A program made the position numbers and the translations under genes. From the NCBI RefSeq assembly GCF_001746415.1, contig NZ_MEHJ01000001.1, positions 186,001-250,000 of the forward strand: a stretch of 64,000 bases of DNA, written 5' to 3'. Below, piece by piece: positions 34,923-44,910 of the stretch; the first letter of the stretch is position 1; every line of letters starts with the position of its first letter. A model generated the notes under the pieces. It saw nothing but the letters and a program-made list of their open reading frames with translations, had not been told where the DNA came from and did no database searches. Origin of the DNA: Streptomyces agglomeratus. GTDB taxonomy: Bacteria > Actinomycetota > Actinomycetes > Streptomycetales > Streptomycetaceae.

Positions 34923-35516
34923 ATGCAGGCCCTTCTCGACCACGCCCGTTCCTTCCACCAGCGGGTCGCCGACGCCGGTGACACTTACCGGCGCCTCGCC
35001 GACGGCCAGTCCCCGCAGGCCCTCGTCATCAGCTGCTCGGACTCCCGCGTCGTTCCCTCGCTGATCACCGGAGCGAGCCCCGGTGAGATCTTCGAACTGC
35101 GCAACGCTGGCAACATCGTTCCGCCGCGCTGGGCGGCCGACGCGTCCGGCGAGGTGGCCACCATCGAGTACGCCCTCAATGTGCTCGGCATCCGTGACGT
35201 CGTCGTCTGCGGCCACTCCCACTGCGGCGCCATGAGCGCGCTCGCCTCCGGACGCGACCTTTCGCTCCTCCCCGGTGTCGACGCGTGGCTGTCCCTGGTG
35301 CGCCCCGTGCTGACCTCCCGGACTCCGGACGACGCCGGCTCCGTCGAACGGCTGGTCCAGCTCAACGTGGTGCACCAGCTGGCGACGCTGGGCACCTACC
35401 CCGTGGTCCGCGACCTCCTGGACGACGGCTCGCTGCGGCTCCACGGCTGGTACTACCGCGTCGACACCGGCGAACTCCACGAGCTGGGCGAGGACGGCAC
35501 CTTCGCGCCCCACTGA
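34923..35516 (+). CDS. Beta-class carbonic anhydrase
   Basis: A 197-aa zinc enzyme interconverting CO2 and bicarbonate. Zinc ligands are visible: Cys38 in VISCSDSRVVP with the Asp40/Arg42 dyad, and His98/Cys101 in VVCGHSHCGAM. FELRNAGNIVP is the usual active-site segment. It lacks an obvious signal peptide, so it is cytoplasmic. The next gene, 42 nt downstream, is a SulP transporter, a pairing associated with bicarbonate or sulfate uptake. Confidence 0.95.
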   Translation: MQALLDHARSFHQRVADAGDTYRRLADGQSPQALVISCSDSRVVPSLITGASPGEIFELRNAGNIVPPRWAADASGEVATIEYALNVLGIRDVVVCGHSHCGAMSALASGRDLSLLPGVDAWLSLVRPVLTSRTPDDAGSVERLVQLNVVHQLATLGTYPVVRDLLDDGSLRLHGWYYRVDTGELHELGEDGTFAPH

Positions 35517-35558
35517 CCGCCCAGCCCGCTTCCGGCCCGCACAAGGAGTCCCCCCACC

Positions 35559-37256
35559 ATGTCCTCCCCGTCCCCGCCCCGACAGCGAGCCCGGCACGCC
35601 CGCCCCACCGGCCCCCGCTACACCACCCGTGCCGCCGGCCCCTCCACGCCGACTCCCGCGCCCCCGGCGGCGGCGCCGGGACTCGTCGCCGAACTGCGCG
35701 GCGCGTCCCTCGGTACGGAGATCACCGCCTCGTTCGTGGTCTTCCTGGTCGCCCTCCCGCTGTGCATCGGGGTCGCCGTGGCGTCCGGCGCGCCGCCCGA
35801 GCTGGGGATCGTCTCCGGCATCGTCGGCGGACTGGTGGTCGGCCTCATGCGCGGCAGTGCGCTCCAGGTGAGCGGGCCCGCCGCCGGCCTGGCGGCACTG
35901 GTCGCCGAGGCCGTGCTGGAACACGGACTGGCCATGCTCGGCATCATCGTCCTGGCCACCGGCCTGCTCCAGATCGTTCTGGCACTCGTACGCCTGGGCC
36001 GCATGTTCCAGGCCATCTCGGTCGCGGTCGTCCAGGGCATGCTCGCCGGGATCGGACTGCCGCTGATGATCGGTCAGTCGTACGCCGTCGCCGACTCGAA
36101 GGCGCCGGGCACGCCGATGGAGAACCTGCTGGGGCTGCCCGGACTGGTCACCAGGACCTTCGGTACGCCCGACGCGCTCGTCGCCGCCGCGCTCGGGACG
36201 ATCACCGTGCTCCTCAGCTTCCTCTGGAAGAAGGCGCCGGGCCCACTGAGCCGGGTGCCCGCCGCACTCGTCGCCGTCGTCCTCGGGATGGGCGTCGCCG
36301 CACTGCCGGGCGTCGACATCAAGACCCTCCAGGTCGGCGACCTCCTCGGCTCCGTCCACCTGCCGGGACCCGGGGAACTCGCGGGACTGGCCGACCCGGC
36401 GGTCATCGCCACCATCCTCACCTTCACCGCGATCGCGTCGGCGGAGAGCCTGTTCACCGCCGCCGCCGTGGACCGCATGCACACCGGACCGCGCACCCGC
36501 TACAACACCGAACTGCTCTCCCAGGGCATCGGCAACACCGTCTGCGGCGCCCTCGGGGCACTGCCCATGACGGCCGTCGTAGCCCGCAGCTCCGCCAACG
36601 TCCAGGCCGGCGCACGTACGCGCCTCTCACGTACCTTGCACGGCCTGTGGCTCCTCGCCTTCGCGCTCCTGCTCCCCGGCCTGCTCGCCCTCATCCCCAT
36701 CACGGTCCTGGCCGGCGTCCTCGTGCACAGCGGATGGAAGCTGTTCGCCCCGGAACAGTTCCGCCTGCTGTGGAAGCAGGATCGCGGCGAAGCCACCGTC
36801 ATGGCCGTCACCACGCTGGCCATCTTCGGTACGGCGCTGCTGGAGGGCGTCCTGGTCGGACTGGCGGCCGGGACCCTGCTCGCGGTGCTGCGCATGTCGC
36901 GGACCACCTTCCGGCAGACGACCGACGCTCAGACGGCGAAGCTGATCATCACGGGCAGCGCCACCTTCGTCCGGCTCCCGCAGCTGCTGGAAGCCCTCGA
37001 AGCGCTCTCGGCCGCCGGAACACCCCGCATGCGCCTGGACCTGACGGCCCTGACGCACCTGGACCACGCGTGCCGGACCCAGATCGACGAGTTCGTAGCC
37101 CAGCAGCGCAAGACCGGATCCGTACGGGTCGAAGTCCTCCTGCCCGACCGCGCCGACAGGCACCCGGGCGCCGGGGGACCGGTGCTCGAGGAGGTGAGCG
37201 GGGAGGGGGACCGGGAGGCAGACGGATTTGTCTGGTTCGCCGACACCGGGCGCTGA
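35559..37256 (+). CDS. SulP/SLC26-family anion transporter with STAS domain
   Basis: A 565-aa permease. After a basic Pro-rich leader of about 45 residues come the SulP core helices (ITASFVVFLVALPLCIGVAV; GIVSGIVGGLVVGLMRGSAL; QVSGPAAGLAALVAEAVL) through about residue 450. A C-terminal STAS domain has LIITGSATFVRLPQLLEALE and LDLTALTHLDHAC. Members carry sulfate, bicarbonate or other anions. The adjacent carbonic anhydrase favours bicarbonate, but this is inference. The gene ends shortly before a hairpin at 37325. Confidence 0.92.
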   Translation: MSSPSPPRQRARHARPTGPRYTTRAAGPSTPTPAPPAAAPGLVAELRGASLGTEITASFVVFLVALPLCIGVAVASGAPPELGIVSGIVGGLVVGLMRGSALQVSGPAAGLAALVAEAVLEHGLAMLGIIVLATGLLQIVLALVRLGRMFQAISVAVVQGMLAGIGLPLMIGQSYAVADSKAPGTPMENLLGLPGLVTRTFGTPDALVAAALGTITVLLSFLWKKAPGPLSRVPAALVAVVLGMGVAALPGVDIKTLQVGDLLGSVHLPGPGELAGLADPAVIATILTFTAIASAESLFTAAAVDRMHTGPRTRYNTELLSQGIGNTVCGALGALPMTAVVARSSANVQAGARTRLSRTLHGLWLLAFALLLPGLLALIPITVLAGVLVHSGWKLFAPEQFRLLWKQDRGEATVMAVTTLAIFGTALLEGVLVGLAAGTLLAVLRMSRTTFRQTTDAQTAKLIITGSATFVRLPQLLEALEALSAAGTPRMRLDLTALTHLDHACRTQIDEFVAQQRKTGSVRVEVLLPDRADRHPGAGGPVLEEVSGEGDREADGFVWFADTGR

Positions 37257-37324
37257 CGCGCGTTCACGCAGGGCGCCGGGTGAACCATGCCTCGGCATCG
37301 GGACTTCCGGCTCGGGTGATGGGG

Positions 37325-37357
37325 GCCGGGCTCGCGCCCCTTCGGGCGGGGCCCGGC
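37325..37357. terminator. Hairpin after the SulP gene
   Basis: GCCGGGC (37325-37331) pairs with GCCCGGC (37351-37357), with an additional inner GCGCCC/GGGCG stem and a CTTC loop. It stands about 70 nt past the SulP stop. Confidence 0.6.
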
Positions 37358-37418
37358 GGCACCCGGACCGGGGACTGTAAAACGTTCGGTGTAACTCCCG
37401 ATCATGGAAGATGCATCG

Positions 37419-37970
37419 ATGACCAGCAACAACGTGACCGAGGCCGAGTCTGCAGAGCCGTCTGAGGCGGTGTCGGTGAAGTCTGTGGACGACCGTCTGA
37501 TCGATGAGTTGGTGGGCCGGGCTCAGGCTGAGGGGCTCCAATTGACCGGCGAAGGCGGGCTGCTCCAGCAGCTGACGAAGCGGCTGCTGGAGTCCGCTCT
37601 CGAGGGCGAGATCACCGACCACCTCGGCTACGACAAGCACGATCCGGCCGGGAAGAACAGCGGCAACTCGCGCAATGGCACCCGAGCCAAGACCGTGCTG
37701 ACCGACGTCGGCCCGGTCGAGATAACCGTGCCCCGGGGCCGGGAAGGCAGCTTCGAGCCGAAGATCGTCAAGAAGCGGCGGAAGCGCCTTTCCGGTGTGG
37801 ACGAGATGGTCATCTCGCTCGCGGCCAAGGGCCTGACAACCGGAGAGGTCCAGGCCCACCTGGCCGAGGTCTATGGCGCCGAGGTCTCCCGCCAGACGAT
37901 CTGCACAATCACCGACAAGGTCCTCGAGGGCATGGCCGAGTGGCAGAACCGGCTCCTCGACCCTGCTTGA
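37419..37970 (+). pseudogene. IS256-family transposase, N-terminal half
   Basis: About 183 residues: a GLLQQLTKRLLESALEGEIT lead-in, HLGYDKHDPAGKNSGNSRNG (the IS256 'NxRNG' signature), VEITVPRGREGSFEP, DEMVISLAAKGLTTGEVQAH and SRQTICTITDKVLEGMAEW. The sequence ends at QNRLLDPA, where complete family members continue into the first catalytic Asp (…DAIHV). The whole DDE core is lost. Likely truncated by the rearrangement that placed the Imm5-like gene next to it. Confidence 0.82.
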
Positions 37971-38050
37971 GTTCTATCGGTGGTTGCGAACGTGGATCGC
38001 CCACCGGGTTCACAGGCTTCGCTTCATCCCAGCAGGAAGGAATGTCAGCC

Positions 38051-38566
38051 ATGATTCTCCCGAAGGTCAGGGACCCTCGCTTCGTGACGATCCGCCGCGG
38101 TGGGACCCTCACTGATTCGGATCACCATCTCCTCGCCCTTTGGGCGGCAGCTTGCGCCGAGCACGTCCTTGACCTCTTCGAGTCGGCCAAGTCTGAGGAC
38201 CCACGGCCGCGCCAGGCGATCGAACATGCCCGCGCCTGGGTGCGTGGCGAGGTCAAGATGATGCAGGCCCGCGCGGCGGGCGGCCATGCGATGGGCGCGG
38301 CTCGAGACCTGCATGGCGCAGCACGGTATGCCGCCTACGCCGCCGGCCAGGCCGCAGTCGTCGCACACGTCGCCGCGCACGAGCTCGGAGCGGCTGCCTA
38401 TGCGATCAAGGCCGCACGCGCCGGCACACCAAAAGGCGAGAGTGAGGCCGCAGGGCGACGCGAGTGCCAGTGGCAGCGCGACCAGCTCCCAAAGAAGATT
38501 CGCGAACTCGTACTTGACGACCAGCGATTGCGCAACGACATCTGCTGGTCGGTGTTCGGTTGCTGA
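38051..38566 (+). CDS. Imm5-like putative immunity protein
   Basis: A 171-aa protein (ATG 38051, with AGGAAGG 9 nt upstream; ATG 38042 is also possible). A helical, Ala-rich body: LLALWAAACAEHVLDLFESA, RPRQAIEHARAWVRGEVKMM, AAGHAMGAARDLHGAARYAA and AAVVAHVAAHELGAAAYAIK. The 'A..CAe.vL.lfe...dprPr.Aie.aRaW' pattern is that of the Imm5 family of putative immunity proteins. It ends QLPKKIRELVLDDQRL. No toxin is adjacent; the gene is flanked by an IS256 relic. Confidence 0.7.
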   Translation: MILPKVRDPRFVTIRRGGTLTDSDHHLLALWAAACAEHVLDLFESAKSEDPRPRQAIEHARAWVRGEVKMMQARAAGGHAMGAARDLHGAARYAAYAAGQAAVVAHVAAHELGAAAYAIKAARAGTPKGESEAAGRRECQWQRDQLPKKIRELVLDDQRLRNDICWSVFGC

Positions 38567-39126
38567 GGACACGTCGGGCGCCAGCACCGCCCATACGAAA
38601 CTCATCCACCCCAGCGCCGCCCGGCCTGCGAGCCACCTCAGCCGCAGGAGCAGGAGCAGGGTTACGCGGGCAAGACGGCACGGCGTGCGGGGCGGGGCCG
38701 TGCCGATGTGCGGCGTTACAGGGCGTGGCAGGTGGCAGTAACGGCCGGGCGAACGCGAGGCGGCGGCCGCATTGATGTACTGCGGGGTACACGGCTCATG
38801 TGCAGCCGGGCGCGGCCGACGACATCGTCGATAGGCGACGTTCTGGGGGAGCCGCGCTTTTGGTCGCGGGGGATGGTGGTGGCGAAGATGTCGGACCTGC
38901 GCTCGGGTCGCCCTCGTGTGCATATCGCCGGCGGCTTCGGGGCTGGTTGACCATGAGTCAGAACTATGAGGCGCATGTTTCGGGGAGACATTCATGTAAC
39001 AAACGATGTGCCTCAATTACCGCAGGAACGATTCACCAGGCAGAACTTATCCAGGGCGATAAAAAAGGCACGCCCGCTTGAACCCAGCCATACAAGAAGA
39101 CCTCGCCCATCTGCTAATCTCCCCAT
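38567..39126. other. Intergenic, no gene identified
   Basis: About 560 nt with only low-complexity open frames on both strands. The last 130 nt (from about 38990) are distinctly A/T-richer and run into the small membrane-protein gene. No RNA or repeat recognised. Confidence 0.4.
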
Positions 39127-39621
39127 GTGTCGCGCATTGATTCGAAATATCAAGATGCCATCGGGGCGGGTGTTATTGCGGCAAGCGGAATCGCCGTTCC
39201 TGGTCTTTTCGTACCGACGCTCGACATGGCCGGCGTGGGTGCCACGTGGGCGGTGATGATAGGCGCAATCGCCAAGAAAGCCGGACACGATCTGAGCCTG
39301 ACGGTCACCGCGAAGCTTGCGGCAGCAGGCGTAAGCGCAGTTTCTGGCTACGTTTTAGGATCGAAATTACTGACATGGGCCGCAGCACCCTTGATTTTAG
39401 CCTTTCCGGTGGCAGGAGTTCCGGCCGCAGTCGCAGTGAATGCCACCCTTAATGGCCTGTTCACTCTCCGCCTCGGCGTGGCGTGTGCGAACAAGTTCTC
39501 CCGCCCTAATTTTCACGCAATGGATGCGATGGAATTTGCTCTGGACATCAGCGGATTCCTGATCAAGATGCCCAAGAAAGAGGAACTGGTGCTGGTAAAG
39601 GACCTCCTGGCGAAGTTCTAG
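39127..39621 (+). CDS. Small hydrophobic protein, 164 aa, atypical codon usage
   Basis: A GTG start at 39127. Two or three hydrophobic stretches are visible: GAGVIAASGIAVPGLFVPTL (15-34), TWAVMIGAIAKKAG (39-52) and a long one from WAAAPLILAFPVAGVPAAVA (84-103). The end is charged (KMPKKEELVLVKDLLAKF). The overall plan (hydrophobic Gly/Ala core, then LNGLFTLRLGVACANKF) vaguely resembles EcsC or DUF697-type membrane-associated proteins, but I cannot name it. Base composition is much lower in GC than its neighbours and it contains at least three TTA codons, pointing to recent transfer. Confidence 0.6.
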   Translation: MSRIDSKYQDAIGAGVIAASGIAVPGLFVPTLDMAGVGATWAVMIGAIAKKAGHDLSLTVTAKLAAAGVSAVSGYVLGSKLLTWAAAPLILAFPVAGVPAAVAVNATLNGLFTLRLGVACANKFSRPNFHAMDAMEFALDISGFLIKMPKKEELVLVKDLLAKF

Positions 39622-39903
39622 CCTCGATCGTCCATGAGCGGAACCTGCTCTCCAAAGCCAACTGCCGGAACGAGTCCGGGCGACTGGATTCTCCCTGCTC
39701 TACGCAGCAGCCGGCGTCGGATACGGCGCGCCGGTCTCGGCGTGCGGAGGTACCGAACCCGATCGGATCCGCCGGTCTCGCTCTGAAGTACCTGGTCAAG
39801 GTGCTTAGCAAGATTGACCAAGGCACCCGGATCGGGCGCCGCGACGCGGCGATGCTCGTCCTGCAGTACGGCATGCTCTACCGCTCAATCAAGGTCACCA
39901 ACC

Positions 39904-40052
39904 TCATGGCAGGCTCACCGGACCGGCACGATGACGACGGCGAGGGGGCGCCGCGCGGGGTGAAGGTCTCCGCGGCGATCGCTGTTGTTCTGTTCGTGGT
40001 GTTCGTGATCGTGCACCTGGCGGGTGGCGGCATGACGGGGCATACGCCGTGA
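39904..40052 (+). CDS. Small single-span membrane protein, 48 aa
   Basis: It starts MAGSPDRHDDDGEGAPRGVK and has one transmembrane helix (VSAAIAVVLFVVFVIVHLAG), ending GGGMTGHTP. Small proteins of this type (acidic head, one helix, 'HLAGGG' end) occur in Streptomyces directly upstream of the multi-span protein that follows here. The stop overlaps the next GTG by 4 nt (GTGA), so the pair is coupled. The sequence upstream (GTRIGRRDAAMLVLQYGMLY) belongs to an older truncated frame. Confidence 0.6.
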
Positions 40053-40618
40053 CCGCGTTCCCGCTGCGGCTGCGGCTGCGGCTGCGGCTGCGGCTGCGGC
40101 TGCGGCTGCGGCTGCGCAAGCTGACGCTCACGGCTCACGTCACTGCCTCGGTAGGCTGGCTGGGCTCGGTCGCGGCCTTCCTGGCCCTCGCCGTCGCCGG
40201 GCTGACCAGCAGCGAGCCCCAGATGGTGCGGGGCGCATACCTGGCCATGGACGTGATCGGCTGGTACGTGATCGTCCCGTTCAGCGTCGCCTCCTTGCTG
40301 ACCGGCCTGGTGCAGTCGTTCGGCACGGTGTGGGGGCTGCTGCGGCACTACTGGGTCATCGCGAAACTTCTGATCACCGTGGGCGCGACCGTTCTGCTGC
40401 TGGTCCACATGCAGCCGGTCGGACACCTGGCCGACGCGGCTGCCCGGGCCGCCCTCGCGGGAGGCGAGCTTCAGGGCATGCGCATCCAGTTGATCGCGGA
40501 CGCGGCCGCCGCTCTGCTGGTGCTCCTGACGGCGGCCGCCCTGTCGGTGTTCAAGCCGCGCGGGTTGACCCGCTACGGGCGCCGCCGCCAACGCGAGCAG
40601 ATCCCCCGGCCGCGCTGA
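40049..40618 (+). CDS. Four-helix integral membrane protein with (Leu-Arg)9 insert
   Basis: A 189-aa protein. After MTAFP come nine Leu-Arg pairs encoded by the CTGCGG repeat. Then LTLTAHVTASVGWLGSVAAF starts the first of four hydrophobic helices (around 30-50, 68-88, 110-128 and 150-170), with short loops and a basic C-terminal tail. Similar four-span proteins with a 'hvtaSvgWlGa' start are common in actinomycetes and of unknown function (DUF2269-like). The Leu-Arg run replaces the usual short basic N-terminus and would be a strongly cationic cytoplasmic segment. GTG start coupled to the 48-aa gene. Confidence 0.7.
   Translation: MTAFPLRLRLRLRLRLRLRLRLRKLTLTAHVTASVGWLGSVAAFLALAVAGLTSSEPQMVRGAYLAMDVIGWYVIVPFSVASLLTGLVQSFGTVWGLLRHYWVIAKLLITVGATVLLLVHMQPVGHLADAAARAALAGGELQGMRIQLIADAAAALLVLLTAAALSVFKPRGLTRYGRRRQREQIPRPR
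40064..40117 (+). repeat. Hexanucleotide tandem repeat (CTGCGG)8 + CTGCGC
   Basis: Nine consecutive hexamer units in frame with the membrane-protein gene, encoding (Leu-Arg)9. The repeat is perfect over eight units, so slippage during replication should change its length in steps of two residues without shifting the frame. Confidence 0.9.
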
Positions 40619-40950
40619 TCTCCACCGCCGGGGGCCGTGCTGGCCTGTCCGCAGGCCAGGTGGGCGCCGGCAGGGCCGCATCAGGGCTGGCAGCGGATCC
40701 ATCCGGTCACCGACTGGTCAGACACTGGCCGCGGCGTCTCGCAGTCGACAGCGCGGTCGCTGAACGACTTCATGCCGACGAGCCTGACGTACGCGTCGGT
40801 CAGCTCGCGCCGCACGTGCGGGAAGCTGGTGACGGAGCGCTCCGTCGGGGGCTCTGCAGGACGACCTGCTGCTGGCAGGCCATGGCAACGTGCTGCAGCA
40901 GGATCGCCGCGCTGTGCGGAGGTCTCACGGCGCGACGGGCAGGCCGGTCC
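40619..40950. other. Left boundary of the polyene cluster, no gene identified
   Basis: 332 nt between the convergent membrane-protein gene and the thioesterase gene. One frame looks faintly coding (GWQRIHPVTDWSDTGRGVSQ, LNDFMPTSLTYASVSSRRTC) but has no start and no recognisable family. It may be a trace of a gene lost at the cluster edge. Confidence 0.4.
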
Positions 40951-41718
40951 TCATGCCCGGTCGGACGCCTCCAGCTGGGTGGCCATGAGGCGGACGATCT
41001 CCGTCTGGTGCTGGGCCAGGAAGAAGTGGCCGCCGGGGAAGACCTTCAGCATGAAGGGGCCGTCGGTGTGCCCGGACCAGGCGGCGGCCTCCTCCACGGT
41101 GACCTTCGGGTCGTCGTCGCCGACGAGGCAGGTCACGGGGCAGCGCAGGGGCGGCCCGGGTTCCCAGACGTAGGTCTCGGCTGCGCGGTAGTCCGCCCGG
41201 ATGGCCGGGAGGATCATGCGCAGGACTTCCTCGTCGCCCAGCAGCTGGGGGTTGGTGCCGCTGAGGCCGCGCATCTCGGCGACGAGGCCGTCGTCGTCGC
41301 GCAGGTGGAGGGTCTCGTCACGGTGCGTGGACGGGGCGCGGCGGCCGGAGGCGATGAGGGCGGCGGGCATGACGCCCCGCTCCTGCTCCAGCCGTCGGGC
41401 GATCTCGTAGGCGAGGGAGGCGCCCATGCTGTGGCCGAACAGGGCGATGGGCCGGTCGGTCCAGGGCAGGAGGGCCTCGTAGACCTTGTCGGCGAGCGCC
41501 GGTACGGAGTCCAGGAGAGGTTCGGTGCGGCGGTCCTGGCGGCCGGGGTACTGCACGCACAGCACGTCGACGCTGTCGGGCATGGACCGGGAAACGGGGA
41601 AGTAGAAGCTGGCGGAGCCGCCCGCGTGGGGCAGGCAGACCAGCCGGGCGCGGCTGTCGGGGCGCGGGTGGAACCTGCGGATCCAGAGGCTGTTGTTCTC
41701 GGTGAGCGCGGAGTTCAC
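40951..41718 (-). CDS. pteH: Type II thioesterase (PteH-like)
   Basis: A 255-aa alpha/beta hydrolase with the GHSMG nucleophile motif (RPIALFGHSMGASLAYEIAR), VCLPHAGGSASFYFP at the N-terminus, VGDDDPKV (Asp) and FPGGHFFL (His). Discrete type II thioesterases remove wrong acyl groups from PKS carrier proteins. It is the outermost gene of the cluster, transcribed in the same direction as the cholesterol oxidase 100 nt upstream. The name is by position and similarity to the filipin cluster of S. avermitilis. Confidence 0.9.
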   Translation of the reverse strand: MNSALTENNSLWIRRFHPRPDSRARLVCLPHAGGSASFYFPVSRSMPDSVDVLCVQYPGRQDRRTEPLLDSVPALADKVYEALLPWTDRPIALFGHSMGASLAYEIARRLEQERGVMPAALIASGRRAPSTHRDETLHLRDDDGLVAEMRGLSGTNPQLLGDEEVLRMILPAIRADYRAAETYVWEPGPPLRCPVTCLVGDDDPKVTVEEAAAWSGHTDGPFMLKVFPGGHFFLAQHQTEIVRLMATQLEASDRA

Positions 41719-41818
41719 GGAGTCGTTCCTTTTCGGTTTCGGTTCGACCGCCCGCCGTGGCGGGGCGTTCGCCGGGAGGAGAAGGGGTGGGGCGCTGTCG
41801 GGCCGCGCCTACCGCTGG

Positions 41819-44513
<2,695 letters not shown>

Positions 44514-44910
44514 GCACAGGCCCGGAGTTGCAGGTGCTGGACTCAGCAAGAGAGACCTCCCAGTTAGGAAACTTGGGCGAAATAAACTCGGACGCCGGCG
44601 AACGGCCGTGAGGCTGTCGGCAGGGGCGTCATCGGCCCTGGGACCAGCGGTAACTCCAGATGCGAACATCGTGCTTCACGGCCCTTGCAGGGTTCTGGTC
44701 GAGCCGCTGGCGGCACCTTGCCGCCGCCCGCCGTCGTTTTTCGGCCCCCTTGTCGAAATCCTTGCCGGACACCTGACGCTTTCTTGCCAATCGCCGGATC
44801 TCCGGCTTGGAGGGCGCCGTTCGCCATGTCAGGATCCACAGAAGAAGGTGTGAGACCAGCCAGCTCGAACCGTCCGTCAGCCATATCCGCAAGCACGATG
44901 AGGACCGTTC
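44514..44910. promoter_or_regulatory. Divergent promoter region pteF / pteR
   Basis: 397 nt between the two activator genes. An imperfect inverted repeat CCCAGTTAGGAAACTTGGG lies at about 44561-44579, near the pteF start, and is A/T-richer than its surroundings. It could be a regulator site but does not match the published PAS-LuxR consensus closely. SARP-type direct heptamers were not evident by eye. Confidence 0.45.

Noticed and set aside
32895..36482. A 1,195-codon minus-strand frame across the kinase, response regulator, carbonic anhydrase and SulP genes
   Set aside because: Its translation is low-complexity, and it conflicts with four genes that have full sets of family motifs.
40064..40117. 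The hexamer repeat as a CRISPR or origin iteron
   Set aside because: There are no spacers and the unit is six bases, lying in frame in a coding gene. It is a simple microsatellite.
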